Assembly: GCA_017396945.1 (NCBI GenBank)
Contig: JAFQKI010000002.1
Coordinates: 50,531-114,530 of the forward strand
Direction of reading: 5' to 3'
Length of the DNA stretch: 64,000 nucleotides
From: Muribaculaceae bacterium
GTDB lineage: Bacteria > Bacteroidota > Bacteroidia > Bacteroidales > Muribaculaceae
The position numbers and the translations under genes were made by a program. Under the pieces are notes generated by a model. It saw nothing but the letters and a program-made list of their open reading frames with translations. It was not told the DNA's origin and searched no databases. This document shows positions 18,229 to 26,633 of this stretch, piece after piece; the first letter of the stretch is position 1; the number at the start of each line of letters is the position of its first letter.

Positions 18229-18924
18229 TTAATCACGACGTCCCATAAATATAATGATATAATATATGAGAGTTGCCAATGAACTTAATGCCGCGACCAC
18301 ATAAGTATAAGCAGCCGCACGCAAGGCATCTTTGGCATCATCATGAGTAGCCACGTCGGTAATACCGGCACGATTAAGCCATGCGATAGCTCTGCGAGAA
18401 GCATCAATTTCAACAGGAAGTGTCACAAAACTAAACAATGTTGTGCATGCAAATAAAACAATCCCGGCAAGCATCAAAAATGGGAAAACCTCTATCGTAA
18501 GAATACCACCAAGCAACAACCATGGCATTACCTTTGACGCAAGACTCACGACCGGAACCAAATCGGAACGCATCTTCAAAAAAGAATAAGCCGTCGCATG
18601 CTGAATTGCATGACCACACTCATGAGCCGCAACCGAGACAGCAGCTACATTATTTCCATAATATACATCCTTACTTAGATTTACCGTACGGTTTGCCGGG
18701 TTATAGTGATCGGTCAATACCCCATCGATTTGAGTAATTTTCACATCAGACAACCCATTTTGAGCCAACATGCGCGCAGCTACATCACAACCACGCAAAC
18801 CTGAGGGCAATCTCTCTTTGCTATAACGCTCGATCTTTCGTTTTAAATTGAGTTGCACGATATAGCTCACAAGTGCTATCGCTCCGAAAAGCACTAAATA
18901 TCCATAATTCATTGTCATTTCCAT
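18229..18924 (-). CDS. YugP-like membrane zinc metallopeptidase
   Basis: A 231-residue membrane protein of the Zn_peptidase_2 family. A transmembrane helix lies at residues 5-24. The zinc site AAHECGHAIQHA is near 100, preceded by DHYNPANRTVNLSKDVYYGNN. Further helices follow at about 130-170 and 205-225. The HExxH-type motif (HECGH) is intact, so it is probably active. Substrates are unknown; membrane protein quality control is the usual suggestion. It is downstream of cdaA on the same strand with a 49-base gap. Confidence 0.85.
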   Translation of the reverse strand: MEMTMNYGYLVLFGAIALVSYIVQLNLKRKIERYSKERLPSGLRGCDVAARMLAQNGLSDVKITQIDGVLTDHYNPANRTVNLSKDVYYGNNVAAVSVAAHECGHAIQHATAYSFLKMRSDLVPVVSLASKVMPWLLLGGILTIEVFPFLMLAGIVLFACTTLFSFVTLPVEIDASRRAIAWLNRAGITDVATHDDAKDALRAAAYTYVVAALSSLATLIYYIIIFMGRRD

Positions 18925-18973
18925 AGTTCAAAATACTTGTTGTCAATTCATAACATCAAACAACGTGCCACGT

Positions 18974-19756
18974 TTACTGTTCAGCCACAATTTGGCTTAA
19001 AATGCGTTCAAGCTCAGTTGATGTCAATTTTGTTTTCAATTTTCCTCGATGAGCGACAGATATATTTCCGGTCTCTTCCGATACTACTATAGCAAGAGCA
19101 TCAGTAGCCTGGGCAATACCTAACGCCGACCGGTGGCGAAGCCCCAACGCACGAGGGATATTGGAATCATGGCTCACCGGAAGAATGCAACCCGCCGACA
19201 TAATTCTATTTTTAGCAATAATCATCGCACCGTCATGAAGCGGAGAGTTTTTGAAAAATATATTTTCAATCAATCGTGTATTAATCTGAGCGTCAATAAT
19301 ATCACCGGTCTTCTCATAATTTTCAAGTGGAACCGATTGCTCAACGACAATCAACGCTCCGGTTTTGCTTTTAGCCAAACTCATACACGCATAGACTATC
19401 GGCATAACCCACTTTTGACTCTCATGCTCTTCCCCTTCTTTATTGTGAGAAAACATATCACGAAGAAAGTGCCACCTTTTTTTCGAACCGATTTCTACAA
19501 GGAAGCGTTTTATCTGCTCTTGAAACAAAATAACAAGAATGAGCAAACCGATACCCATAAACTTGTCTAAGATCGCACCCGTCAATCTCATTTCGAGCAA
19601 TTCAGACGCTATGAGCCACACGACAATAAACGCCATCACACCGATAAAAACGCTTATCGTCCCCGACTCTTTCATTATGCGATAAATATAATACAGCAAT
19701 AACGCAACAATGACTATATCAAACAGGTCTTTTATTCCAAACGCATCTATCAACAT
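18974..19756 (-). CDS. cdaA: Diadenylate cyclase CdaA
   Basis: A 260-residue membrane enzyme that makes cyclic di-AMP from two ATP. Three transmembrane helices occupy about residues 10-85, ending in GLLILVILFQEQIKRFL. The DAC domain follows, with the catalytic NSPLHDGAMIIAKNRIMSAGCILP near 165-190 and RHRSALGIAQATDALAIVVSEETG near 205, containing the DGA and RHR motifs. Length matches CdaA. It lies 12 bases downstream of folP, an arrangement I associate with Bacteroidota genomes, so the two are probably one transcript. Confidence 0.93.
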   Translation of the reverse strand: MLIDAFGIKDLFDIVIVALLLYYIYRIMKESGTISVFIGVMAFIVVWLIASELLEMRLTGAILDKFMGIGLLILVILFQEQIKRFLVEIGSKKRWHFLRDMFSHNKEGEEHESQKWVMPIVYACMSLAKSKTGALIVVEQSVPLENYEKTGDIIDAQINTRLIENIFFKNSPLHDGAMIIAKNRIMSAGCILPVSHDSNIPRALGLRHRSALGIAQATDALAIVVSEETGNISVAHRGKLKTKLTSTELERILSQIVAEQ

Positions 19757-19767
19757 ATCTTGTTATC

Positions 19768-20613
19768 TTATTTTTTATTGTAACATCGCACTAATTTTAC
19801 CGCTTGCACAGCTTCCAACACATCATGGACTCGCAATATAGACGCACCGGCAAGCAATGAGATTGTATTGATTACGGTAGTGCCATTTAAAGCATTTTCA
19901 GGCTCTATATCAAGCACACGAGTTATAATGGATTTACGTGAAACGCCCACCAAAATAGGTTTGTTAAAACAATTGAGCGCATGTAAGTTTAGCAACAGGT
20001 CATAATTCTGCTCAAGCGTTTTAGAAAAACCAAATCCGGGATCAATAATGACATCACTCACGCCCAACAGTGATAATTTAGCCACCTTTTCACTCAACTC
20101 GGTTATAACATCGGCAGTGACATCTACATAGTCAACTTGATCCATCGCCAAGCGAGAGTGAGTCAACACATAAGGCACTCGCAACTCGGCAACAGTTTCA
20201 AACATATTGTCGTCAAGTTGTCCACCTGAAATGTCATTGACAATATCGACTTTAAATTTTTGCACCGCCTCACGAGCCACTTCAGCTCGGAATGTATCTA
20301 CCGACACTATAACATCAGGGGCAATATCCCTTATCACTTCTAACGCGGGGGCAAGGCGTCCCAATTCCTCATCGACAGAGACATCTGACGCTCCCGGTCT
20401 TGTTGAATAGGCACCGACATCTATCATATCAACCCCTTGCGATAGCATCAATTTCAGCCGTTGAGATAATGCGTCTTTTTGGGGCAAACGCGATTTTGAA
20501 TAAAAAGAATCGGGAGTAACATTTATTATGCCCATAACCTGAGGGCGGTCAAACTCGACCAACCGACCTCTGAGATTTAAAGAAAAGGGCATAAATAAAT
20601 TCGCAGTCATCAT
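19768..20613 (-). CDS. folP: Dihydropteroate synthase
   Basis: A 281-residue TIM-barrel enzyme that joins p-aminobenzoate to dihydropterin pyrophosphate in folate synthesis and is the target of sulfonamides. Visible signatures are VMGIINVTPDSFYSKSR near residue 26, VDMIDVGAYSTRPGA near 57, DVIIDPGFGFSK near 190 and VGVSRKSII near 225. I start at the ATG 20611-20613; an open frame continues two codons upstream to a TTG. It is followed by cdaA after 12 bases. Confidence 0.93.
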   Translation of the reverse strand: MMTANLFMPFSLNLRGRLVEFDRPQVMGIINVTPDSFYSKSRLPQKDALSQRLKLMLSQGVDMIDVGAYSTRPGASDVSVDEELGRLAPALEVIRDIAPDVIVSVDTFRAEVAREAVQKFKVDIVNDISGGQLDDNMFETVAELRVPYVLTHSRLAMDQVDYVDVTADVITELSEKVAKLSLLGVSDVIIDPGFGFSKTLEQNYDLLLNLHALNCFNKPILVGVSRKSIITRVLDIEPENALNGTTVINTISLLAGASILRVHDVLEAVQAVKLVRCYNKK

Positions 20614-20699
20614 TACCAAATTGGTTTTGTGACTGCGAATTTAGCCATTATCCCGCATTTAATCAATTATAATGCGGAAAAAAACCTTAAATTGTCATC

Positions 20700-21398
20700 T
20701 TATTGAAGTGTTCCGGCTTCAGCTTGTTGTATCATTGTCTCATTGGCAGTGATATAAACTTCCACACGACGATTTTGAGCACGACCTTCAGGAGTGTCGT
20801 TTGACGCTACATAATCATCCATAGGGATACCCATTGCTGTGATGCGATCGGGAGCTACACCGCTATTAATCAAATAAGTCTTAACGGCATCGGCACGTTG
20901 GTTTGACAACTTTTCGTTAACTGAGAACGAACCGGTGTTGTCGGTAAACCCAAACACTTGGATATTTGTTTCGGGATTAGAGTTAAGAGAAGTTGCAAAT
21001 GCTGTCAAATCATTTTTTGCAGTAGCATTGAGTGTATATTTTCCGGTTGGGAATAAGATACCGCCGCTAAATGTAACTTTAATAGCTTGCAAACCATTTT
21101 GGTCGGTCACTTTTTCCACTTCGGCAGCCTCAGCAAGTTGCGCTTCCAATTCGGCTTGTTGCTTATCCATGTTGCGACCAATCAATGCTCCAGCTCCCGC
21201 GCCAACTGCAGCACCAATACCGGCACCAATCGCAGCACCTTTTCCACCTCCGATCAACGCGCCAATACCGGCTCCGACAGCGCCACCGCCACCGCCACCG
21301 ATTAACGCACCTTTACCCATGTTGGTCATAGACGAACAACTTGCCAACAACAAAGAACCTGAAATGAGCGCAACGCTCGCGATTTTAAAAATTTTCAT
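20700..21398 (-). CDS. OmpA-family lipoprotein with glycine-zipper region
   Basis: A 232-residue lipoprotein started at ATG 21396-21398, giving the signal MKIFKIASVALISGSLLLASC with a perfect lipobox. Residues about 25-75 are a glycine zipper (repeats of GAxIGGGxGAAIGAGIGA type) that can insert in membranes. The C-terminal part from about 100 is an OmpA peptidoglycan-binding domain with IQVFGFTDNTGSFSVNEKLS and AQNRRVEVYI. It resembles the Pal/YiaD class, which link the outer membrane to the cell wall. It has its own promoter. Confidence 0.85.
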   Translation of the reverse strand: MKIFKIASVALISGSLLLASCSSMTNMGKGALIGGGGGGAVGAGIGALIGGGKGAAIGAGIGAAVGAGAGALIGRNMDKQQAELEAQLAEAAEVEKVTDQNGLQAIKVTFSGGILFPTGKYTLNATAKNDLTAFATSLNSNPETNIQVFGFTDNTGSFSVNEKLSNQRADAVKTYLINSGVAPDRITAMGIPMDDYVASNDTPEGRAQNRRVEVYITANETMIQQAEAGTLQ

Positions 21399-21438
21399 AA
21401 ATCTATCTTTTATTAAAATTAAATTTCTTTTCAATTCA

Positions 21439-21471
21439 CAAAGGTAATAAACTTCTTTTTAATTCAGCCAA
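21439..21471 (-). promoter_or_regulatory. Promoter of the OmpA lipoprotein gene
   Basis: Minus-strand TTG (21471-21469), 22 bases, TACCTTTG (21446-21439). The -7 element is a full match. It lies 40 bases before the chosen ATG and overlaps nothing coding, which supports that start. Confidence 0.6.
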
Positions 21472-21516
21472 TAAATAGAGTCACATTTATTATTACAAAA
21501 TAATCTTATCTAAAGT

Positions 21517-21562
21517 TTTGCAATAGAATGAGATTTTTTCATTAAGTTTGCACCTAAATTTG
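21517..21562 (+). promoter_or_regulatory. Promoter region of the EamA transporter gene
   Basis: TTTG (21517-21520), 22 bases and TAAGTTTG (21543-21550) form one candidate; TAAATTTG (21555-21562) is a second -7 element just upstream of the ATG at 21574. The first pair leaves the better 5' leader. Confidence 0.45.
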
Positions 21563-21573
21563 TTAGACTACAA

Positions 21574-22491
21574 ATGACAAACAATATAAAACATAGTCAA
21601 AGTAATTTTTGGTTTCACCTTGGAGCGATACTCACCGTAACCGCTTGGGGGATATCATTTGTATCTACCAAAGTTTTGTTGGATCATGGATTGCGTCCAG
21701 CCGAGATTTACATCTATCGCTTCGTCCTCGCCTATATTATGGTACTATTTGCCTCTCACAAACGCTTATGGGCCAATTCTGCGAGAGATGAGTTTTTATT
21801 TGCTATCTGCGGGCTATGTGCAGGCTCGATATATTTCATCGCCGAAAACACAGCAATCGAATACACCTATGTATCCAACGTGTCATTGATTGTCACCACA
21901 TCTCCGCTGATAACCACGTTATTAGTAGGCTTAATCTACAAAAACGAGCGTCCGGGATTCGGAGCCGTAATCGGCTCAATAATAGCATTTCTCGGCGTTG
22001 GGTGCGTCATTTTCAATAGTAGTTTTTCAGGCATAAACATCAGTCCCATTGGAGACATTTTATCACTTTCAGCAGCCACAAGTTGGGCTGTTTACAGCTT
22101 GGTATTGCGCAAGCTCAATGCCTTATATGACGTGATGTTTATCTCCCGCAAAACGTTTTTCTATGGTGTCCTCACCGCCTTGCCATTTATGGCGTTTGAA
22201 CCGGCAATGAGTTCGCCACTTGTCTTATTAAATCTTGAAGTATTACCCCACCTGCTATTCCTCGGCATATTTGCGTCAATGGTGGCATACATCGTGTGGG
22301 CACAAGCCGTAAAACGGCTTGGAGCCGTGAAGGCATCAAATTATCTATATTTCACCCCAATCGTAACCCTTGTAGCGTCGGTATTTCTTTTAAAAGAAAA
22401 CATTACCATAGTAGGATACATCGGGTGTGCGCTAATACTTGGTGGTGTATGGCTTGGAGACTATATCTCTCAGAGACAAATGCGCAATTAA
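21574..22491 (+). CDS. EamA/DMT-family transporter
   Basis: A 305-residue inner membrane protein with ten predicted helices in two homologous halves, the architecture of EamA drug/metabolite exporters. Examples are LTVTAWGISFVSTKVLLD in helix 1 and LGIFASMVAYIVWAQAVK near 230, which ends in the conserved helix 8 to 9 pattern, followed by YLYFTPIVTLVASVFLLKE. Members export amino acids or other small metabolites; the substrate here is unknown. Its stop overlaps the stop of the convergent AlkD-like gene by two bases, so neither has room for a separate terminator. Confidence 0.85.
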   Translation: MTNNIKHSQSNFWFHLGAILTVTAWGISFVSTKVLLDHGLRPAEIYIYRFVLAYIMVLFASHKRLWANSARDEFLFAICGLCAGSIYFIAENTAIEYTYVSNVSLIVTTSPLITTLLVGLIYKNERPGFGAVIGSIIAFLGVGCVIFNSSFSGINISPIGDILSLSAATSWAVYSLVLRKLNALYDVMFISRKTFFYGVLTALPFMAFEPAMSSPLVLLNLEVLPHLLFLGIFASMVAYIVWAQAVKRLGAVKASNYLYFTPIVTLVASVFLLKENITIVGYIGCALILGGVWLGDYISQRQMRN

Positions 22492-23036
22492 TCCACCTCT
22501 TGGATAAACTCAATCTCATCCAACAGCATGCGACAAAGCATTTTTGTTAATTGACAATTTTGTGCCAATTCTTTATCGGCATACCCTTTCATGTCATCAA
22601 TCCGAGCCGGCAACAAATTGAAAAATAGACGAAAAGCGACATATCTCTCCATATCAGACTCAGAGGTCACAAATTCCTCGGCAAGAGCATAGGCAAAATT
22701 CATGTGACGCAATAAGCGATGACACAAAATATCGGCGACCTCGGCAGTCGGGACCTCCGAGACCCATCGGCGGGCAGTCTCAACCGAGTATTGCTCGCGG
22801 GGATACAACATCGGGGCGATCAACATACTTTCGCGTGTCGTGCGATTTTGCCACAAACGTTCAGCCAAATCGGCTGTATGAGGAGTCTCACTTGCGATCT
22901 CGACAAGTTGAGGCAGATTTACGCCAAAAATAATGCGATAATCGGCACCTTGACGACGCATATTATCGGCAATCGCGCCATTTCTCATCGCAAAAAGACG
23001 GCGTTTCAACGTCTGCATCTCATTAAACTCAGTCAT
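22488..23036 (-). CDS. AlkD-like HEAT-repeat DNA alkylation repair protein
   Basis: A 182-residue all-helical protein. Its pattern (LKRRLFAMRNGAIADNMRRQG, RIIFGVNLPQLVEIA, LAERLWQNRTTRESMLIAPML) is like the helix pairs of AlkD-type glycosylases, which remove N3/N7-alkylpurines. The WVSEVPTAEVADILCHRLLR stretch near 95 fits the same fold. I cannot confirm the catalytic residues, so repair function is an inference. I start at ATG 23034-23036, because a promoter at 23065-23094 lies over the longer open frame that would begin at 23087. It converges on the EamA gene with overlapping stops. Confidence 0.65.
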   Translation of the reverse strand: MTEFNEMQTLKRRLFAMRNGAIADNMRRQGADYRIIFGVNLPQLVEIASETPHTADLAERLWQNRTTRESMLIAPMLYPREQYSVETARRWVSEVPTAEVADILCHRLLRHMNFAYALAEEFVTSESDMERYVAFRLFFNLLPARIDDMKGYADKELAQNCQLTKMLCRMLLDEIEFIQEVD

Positions 23037-23064
23037 ATCAATTGGTCTTAAAACATTTGCGACA

Positions 23065-23094
23065 CAAAGGTAATCAATCAATCTCATTTCACAA
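23065..23094 (-). promoter_or_regulatory. Promoter of the AlkD-like gene
   Basis: Minus-strand TTG (23094-23092), 19 bases, TACCTTTG (23072-23065). It lies inside the longest open frame of the gene, indicating that translation begins at 23036. Confidence 0.65.
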
Positions 23095-23121
23095 AATTAT
23101 ATTAACAACCACCCTATCGGC

Positions 23122-23152
23122 TTGCATATCTGCGACAAACCGCTTACCTTTG
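23122..23152 (+). promoter_or_regulatory. Promoter of the PBP1A gene
   Basis: TTG (23122-23124), 20 bases, TACCTTTG (23145-23152), a full match to the vegetative pattern, 34 bases before the ATG at 23187. It is divergent from and close to the AlkD-like gene promoter. Confidence 0.7.
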
Positions 23153-23186
23153 TAAAGTGAAATAGAATGCACTTTTCAAATCTATT

Positions 23187-25550
23187 ATGAAAACAAAAGA
23201 GAATAAGCCCAAACCCGACAGAAGCCGTCGCAACAGCATTATCATCACAACAATGTGGACGGTATTCAGCGCAATCATATTGTTTGTCTTCACATTCTTT
23301 ATTTTGGTATATAACGGCATCATCGGTTACATGCCTCCCATCGAAGACTTAAAGAACCCTATTGACAGCTATGCCTCAGTGATATACAGCTCCGATGGTG
23401 TAGAAATGGGACGCTACTATCGTCAAGGAAATCGTGTCTCAGCCGACTATGACGAGATTTCACAACATGTGATTGACGCGCTTATCGCAACCGAAGACGC
23501 ACGATTTTATGACCACTCAGGCATCGACATGAGAGCGGTAATGCGTGTGCTTTTCAAAACCGGACTAATGGGCAACGAAAACTCAGGCGGTGGCTCAACC
23601 ATCTCCCAACAATTGGCAAAACAGCTCTATTCTCCCACATCAAGCGGGCTATTGGAAAGAGCTATGCAAAAACCCATTGAATGGATGATCGCCGTTAAAT
23701 TGGAGCGTTTTTACTCCAAAGATGAGATTATCAGAATGTATCTCAACCAATTTGACTTCTTAAACAATGCCGTAGGCATCAAAACCGCGGCAAAAGTTTA
23801 TTTCAATAAAGATGTCAAAGAGTTGACAATCGAAGAGGCGGCAACACTCGTCGGCATGGTTAAGAATCCGGCGTTATACAACCCTGTGAGATTTAACGAG
23901 CGCACTCGCGAACGTCGCAACGTGGTGTTGGATCAAATGTATAAAGCCGACATGCTTTCATACTCCGAAGTTGACTCGCTAAAACAATTACCACTCACGC
24001 TCAAGTTTAATCGTGTCGATCACAAATCGGGTCCGGCGCCCTATTTCCGTGAGGAATTGCGTCGCTATCTCACCGCGAAAAAACCCATAAGGAGCGAATA
24101 TCCAAGTTGGGACTACCAACGCTACAGAACCGACTCTACCGAATGGGAAATCAATCCGCTCTATGGCTGGGTTGAAAAAAATCCCAAGCCCGACGGCTCA
24201 AAATGGGACATCTACAATGATGGGTTGTGCATATACACAACTATCGACTCTCGCATGCAACAATATGCCGAGGAAGCGGTAGATGAACACATCCAAGACC
24301 TTCAAGCCCGCTTTTTTAGAGAAAAACGCAAAAACAAACGCGGCCCCTACACCTCCAACAGCACCGAGCTTTCCAACGCCACTTGGGAACGTCTCGTGAA
24401 TACAGCGATTTCACACAGCGACCGTTATCGCATCGCCAAGGCCGCAGGAAAAAGCAAAGAAGAGATCAATGCCGAGTTTAACACTCCTGTGGAAATGACC
24501 ATATTCAGCTATTCAGGATTGATCGACACAGTAATGACTCCTCGCGATTCGATTTTGTATCACAAACATTTCTTGCGCACCGGCTTCATGTCAATGGACC
24601 CCAAAACCGGCTTTGTGAAAGCCTATGTCGGAGGTCCCAACTTCAATTTCTTCCAGTATGACATGGTGTCAACCGGTCGCCGACAAATCGGTTCGACCAT
24701 AAAACCGTTCCTTTACACCTACGCAATGGAAGAAGGTTTTACCCCTTGCTCTCAACTGCTCAACGAGCAACCCACGATATATGACGACAACGGACGCCCA
24801 TGGCAACCACGCAACGCCGGTTCGGCTCGAGTGGGAGAAATGGTAGATCTCCGCTGGGCTTTGACCAATTCAAACAACTGGATCTCGGCTCGATTAATGT
24901 CACAATTATCGCCCAACCAGCTTGTCACAAATATGCACAACTTAGGGATAACCAGCACTCTTGACCCTGTTGTCTCAATTTGCTTAGGGTCATGTGAGGT
25001 TTCGGTAAAAGAGATGGTAACAGCCTACTCGGCATTTGCCAATGGAGGTATGCGCGTCGATCCTATATTTGTCACAGCCATAGCCGACGCCAACGGCAAT
25101 ATAATCTCACAATTTTCTCCACGCAACACACTCGTCATCGGGGAGGAAGGATATTACCGCATATTATCTATATTGCTTAACGTAGTTGACGCCGGAACCG
25201 GTAATCGCTTGCGTCGCATCTATGGCATCAAAGCACAAACCGGAGGTAAAACCGGAACAACCAACTACAATGCCGACGGTTGGTTTATGGCACTAACCCC
25301 CGACTTGGTTTCAGGCACATGGGTTGGTGGCGAGGAGCGCTACATCCACTTCAACTCCATAGCCGACGGTCAAGGTGCCGAAATGGCTCTACCGATTTAT
25401 GGCAAGTACATAAAGAAAGTATATGCCGACAAAACTCTGCCCTATTCTCAAGAAAGCACATTCACGTTCCCCAACGGCTGGGATCCATGTGACGAGGAAT
25501 TGTCAGGCGAAGAGATCTGCATCGAAAGCATTGACGGCGCATTTGATTAA
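23187..25550 (+). CDS. Penicillin-binding protein 1A (bifunctional transglycosylase/transpeptidase)
   Basis: A 787-residue class A PBP that polymerises and cross-links peptidoglycan. A transmembrane helix lies at residues 18-43. The GT51 transglycosylase domain has its catalytic E103 in ATEDARFYDH and GGSTISQQLAKQLY at 135-148. The transpeptidase domain carries S503 in GSTIKPF, S562-x-N564 in TNSNNW and K688-TG in GGKTGTTNYNADGWF. All active site motifs are intact. It is transcribed alone from the promoter at 23122-23152. The start gives a basic cytoplasmic tail before the membrane helix, as usual. Confidence 0.93.
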   Translation: MKTKENKPKPDRSRRNSIIITTMWTVFSAIILFVFTFFILVYNGIIGYMPPIEDLKNPIDSYASVIYSSDGVEMGRYYRQGNRVSADYDEISQHVIDALIATEDARFYDHSGIDMRAVMRVLFKTGLMGNENSGGGSTISQQLAKQLYSPTSSGLLERAMQKPIEWMIAVKLERFYSKDEIIRMYLNQFDFLNNAVGIKTAAKVYFNKDVKELTIEEAATLVGMVKNPALYNPVRFNERTRERRNVVLDQMYKADMLSYSEVDSLKQLPLTLKFNRVDHKSGPAPYFREELRRYLTAKKPIRSEYPSWDYQRYRTDSTEWEINPLYGWVEKNPKPDGSKWDIYNDGLCIYTTIDSRMQQYAEEAVDEHIQDLQARFFREKRKNKRGPYTSNSTELSNATWERLVNTAISHSDRYRIAKAAGKSKEEINAEFNTPVEMTIFSYSGLIDTVMTPRDSILYHKHFLRTGFMSMDPKTGFVKAYVGGPNFNFFQYDMVSTGRRQIGSTIKPFLYTYAMEEGFTPCSQLLNEQPTIYDDNGRPWQPRNAGSARVGEMVDLRWALTNSNNWISARLMSQLSPNQLVTNMHNLGITSTLDPVVSICLGSCEVSVKEMVTAYSAFANGGMRVDPIFVTAIADANGNIISQFSPRNTLVIGEEGYYRILSILLNVVDAGTGNRLRRIYGIKAQTGGKTGTTNYNADGWFMALTPDLVSGTWVGGEERYIHFNSIADGQGAEMALPIYGKYIKKVYADKTLPYSQESTFTFPNGWDPCDEELSGEEICIESIDGAFD

Positions 25551-25605
25551 TGTTCCATAATTATTGTGGCATTTTGTGTATTTCTCGATCAATAGAATAA
25601 CGTGC

Positions 25606-25926
25606 TTAAAGAATTGTAAGGCTTACCCGACGACCTAAGCCCTCGAAGATACGGAAAAGCGTGCTTAATTGAATATCGGCTTTGCCATTTTCAAGTCGAG
25701 AGATGTAAGTTTTCTTTGTGCCAATTCTGTCGGCAAGTTCTTGTTGAGTAAGTCCGGCTCGTTTACGCTCTTCTTTAAGTGTCTGAGCAAGACAAAATGC
25801 CTCTGTTTCTATATCAAACAGTTCACGTGAATCTGTACCAATCTCACCAAATTCCACATTCAGTAGTTCTTCAAGATTTTCACAATTCATCAAGGCGTCC
25901 TTTTTTGTTTTTTCCATAGCTCTCAT
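25606..25926 (-). CDS. XRE-family antitoxin (intact second antitoxin of a tandem locus)
   Basis: A 106-residue protein with an N-terminal acidic segment and a C-terminal helix-turn-helix at about residues 52-102 (RAGLTQQELADRIGTKK, YISRLENGKADIQLSTLFRI), like HigA-type antitoxins that follow their toxin gene. Its ATG at 25924-25926 overlaps, as TAATG, the stop of a short remnant of a HigB-like toxin. The partner toxin was therefore lost by deletion; see 25926-25994. It may still bind the palindrome at 26512-26537 or neutralise the toxin at 26154-26471, which has not been shown. Confidence 0.8.
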   Translation of the reverse strand: MRAMEKTKKDALMNCENLEELLNVEFGEIGTDSRELFDIETEAFCLAQTLKEERKRAGLTQQELADRIGTKKTYISRLENGKADIQLSTLFRIFEGLGRRVSLTIL

Positions 25927-25994
25927 TATTTTGATTCAAAATACTCTTTCATTAATTTTTCAGCTTTTTCAATTTCTCCTATAGGCGTTTTTTG
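25926..25994 (-). pseudogene. C-terminal remnant of a second HigB/RelE-like toxin gene
   Basis: In a frame different from the truncated antitoxin, this stretch encodes QKTPIGEIEKAEKLMKEYFE plus two residues and a stop. The intact toxin at 26154-26471 has QKTPQGEIDRAVKLMN near its C-terminus, 11 of 16 residues identical. The stop overlaps the start of the intact antitoxin, as expected for a toxin-antitoxin pair. The first three quarters of the toxin gene are missing. Confidence 0.75.
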
Positions 25995-26167
25995 TTAATC
26001 CGGCGAGCCACCTCTTCTTGTGTCAGACTCTGACGCTCCCTTGCCGAACGAAGTTTAAATCCTATTTGCAACGCCTCCAATTCACGTTCTATTCTATCCC
26101 TTTCAGGGGTTCCAACTTCTCCATAGTACTGAGTTTTAAGTTGGTCTAATGACTTAGTATTTTTCAT
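25979..26167 (-). pseudogene. Truncated XRE antitoxin, cut inside the helix-turn-helix
   Basis: The frame starts at ATG 26165-26167, overlapping the toxin stop by 14 bases as in intact HigBA pairs. It encodes 62 residues: an N-terminal helix region (LDQLKTQYYGEVGTPERDRI) and the first half of a helix-turn-helix (RERQSLTQEEVARRINKK), then stops at RL. The recognition helix present in the neighbouring antitoxin (YISRLENGK) is absent. It runs directly into the end of a second toxin gene in another frame, so the truncation looks like a deletion between two tandem modules. Confidence 0.75.
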
Positions 26168-26471
26168 CGTTCTTTCTCCTTTTCTTTATAGTATTCATTA
26201 ATTTTACAGCTCTATCGATTTCTCCCTGAGGTGTTTTCTGTGTTTTCTTCTGAAATCCTGATAATAAAACAACAAATTTATTACCATCAAAGAAACAAAA
26301 AATCCTGAAAATGTTGGATGCAGGTTGCACTCTCACCTCAAAAAGCCCATTTGTTCCCTCTATAAATTTAAGATACTGAGTAGGTACACGATTAATAGTT
26401 TCAATTATACTCAAAATTTTGATTATTTTGTCGCGAACCTTTTGGTTTTGTGCAACAAAAAAACTTCTCAT
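26154..26471 (-). CDS. HigB/RelE-superfamily toxin
   Basis: A 105-residue protein of the phage-derived Gp49/HigB-like branch of the RelE superfamily, ribosome-dependent mRNA endonucleases. Visible are VRDKIIKILSIIETINRVP, LFEVRVQPASNIFRIFCFFDGNKFVVLLSGFQKKTQKTP and GEIDRAVKLM, the ordinary order with basic residues after the central sheet. It appears full length. Its own antitoxin downstream is truncated, so its control is open to question. The promoter and palindromic operator lie immediately upstream. Confidence 0.85.
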   Translation of the reverse strand: MRSFFVAQNQKVRDKIIKILSIIETINRVPTQYLKFIEGTNGLFEVRVQPASNIFRIFCFFDGNKFVVLLSGFQKKTQKTPQGEIDRAVKLMNTIKKRRKNDEKY

Positions 26472-26511
26472 AATAATGTTTATATGCTATAACTTCTCTG
26501 ACTTTCACTCC

Positions 26512-26537
26512 ACAAATGTAATTTAAATTACATTTGT
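26512..26537. promoter_or_regulatory. 26-bp perfect palindrome, probable toxin-antitoxin operator
   Basis: Each half is ACAAATGTAATTT or its exact reverse complement, with no spacer. The minus-strand half contains TACATTTG, the -7 element of the toxin promoter, and TTG follows 18 bases upstream (26541-26539). A repressor dimer bound here would block the promoter, as in autoregulated toxin-antitoxin operons. The mirror TACATTTG on the plus strand could also drive divergent transcription. Confidence 0.7.
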
Positions 26538-26573
26538 CCAAATTTTTCTTACTAATTTTACTCTCAAAATACG

Positions 26574-26612
26574 ATCAAAAAAATGGGGCTGTGAAGCGAT
26601 GTCCACAGCCCC
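26574..26612 (-). terminator. Intrinsic terminator after the OmpA gene
   Basis: Arms GGGGCTGTG (26585-26593) and CACAGCCCC (26604-26612) with a 10-base loop, followed on the minus strand by ATTTTTTTG. It lies 22 bases past the OmpA stop. Confidence 0.85.
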
Positions 26613-26633
26613 GGTCGGTTTATTATCTTATTA

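Noticed and set aside
20653-20677. CCGCATT/AATGCGG inverted repeat between folP and the OmpA lipoprotein
   Set aside because: Not followed by T on the minus strand, so not a clear terminator, and no repressor candidate is near.
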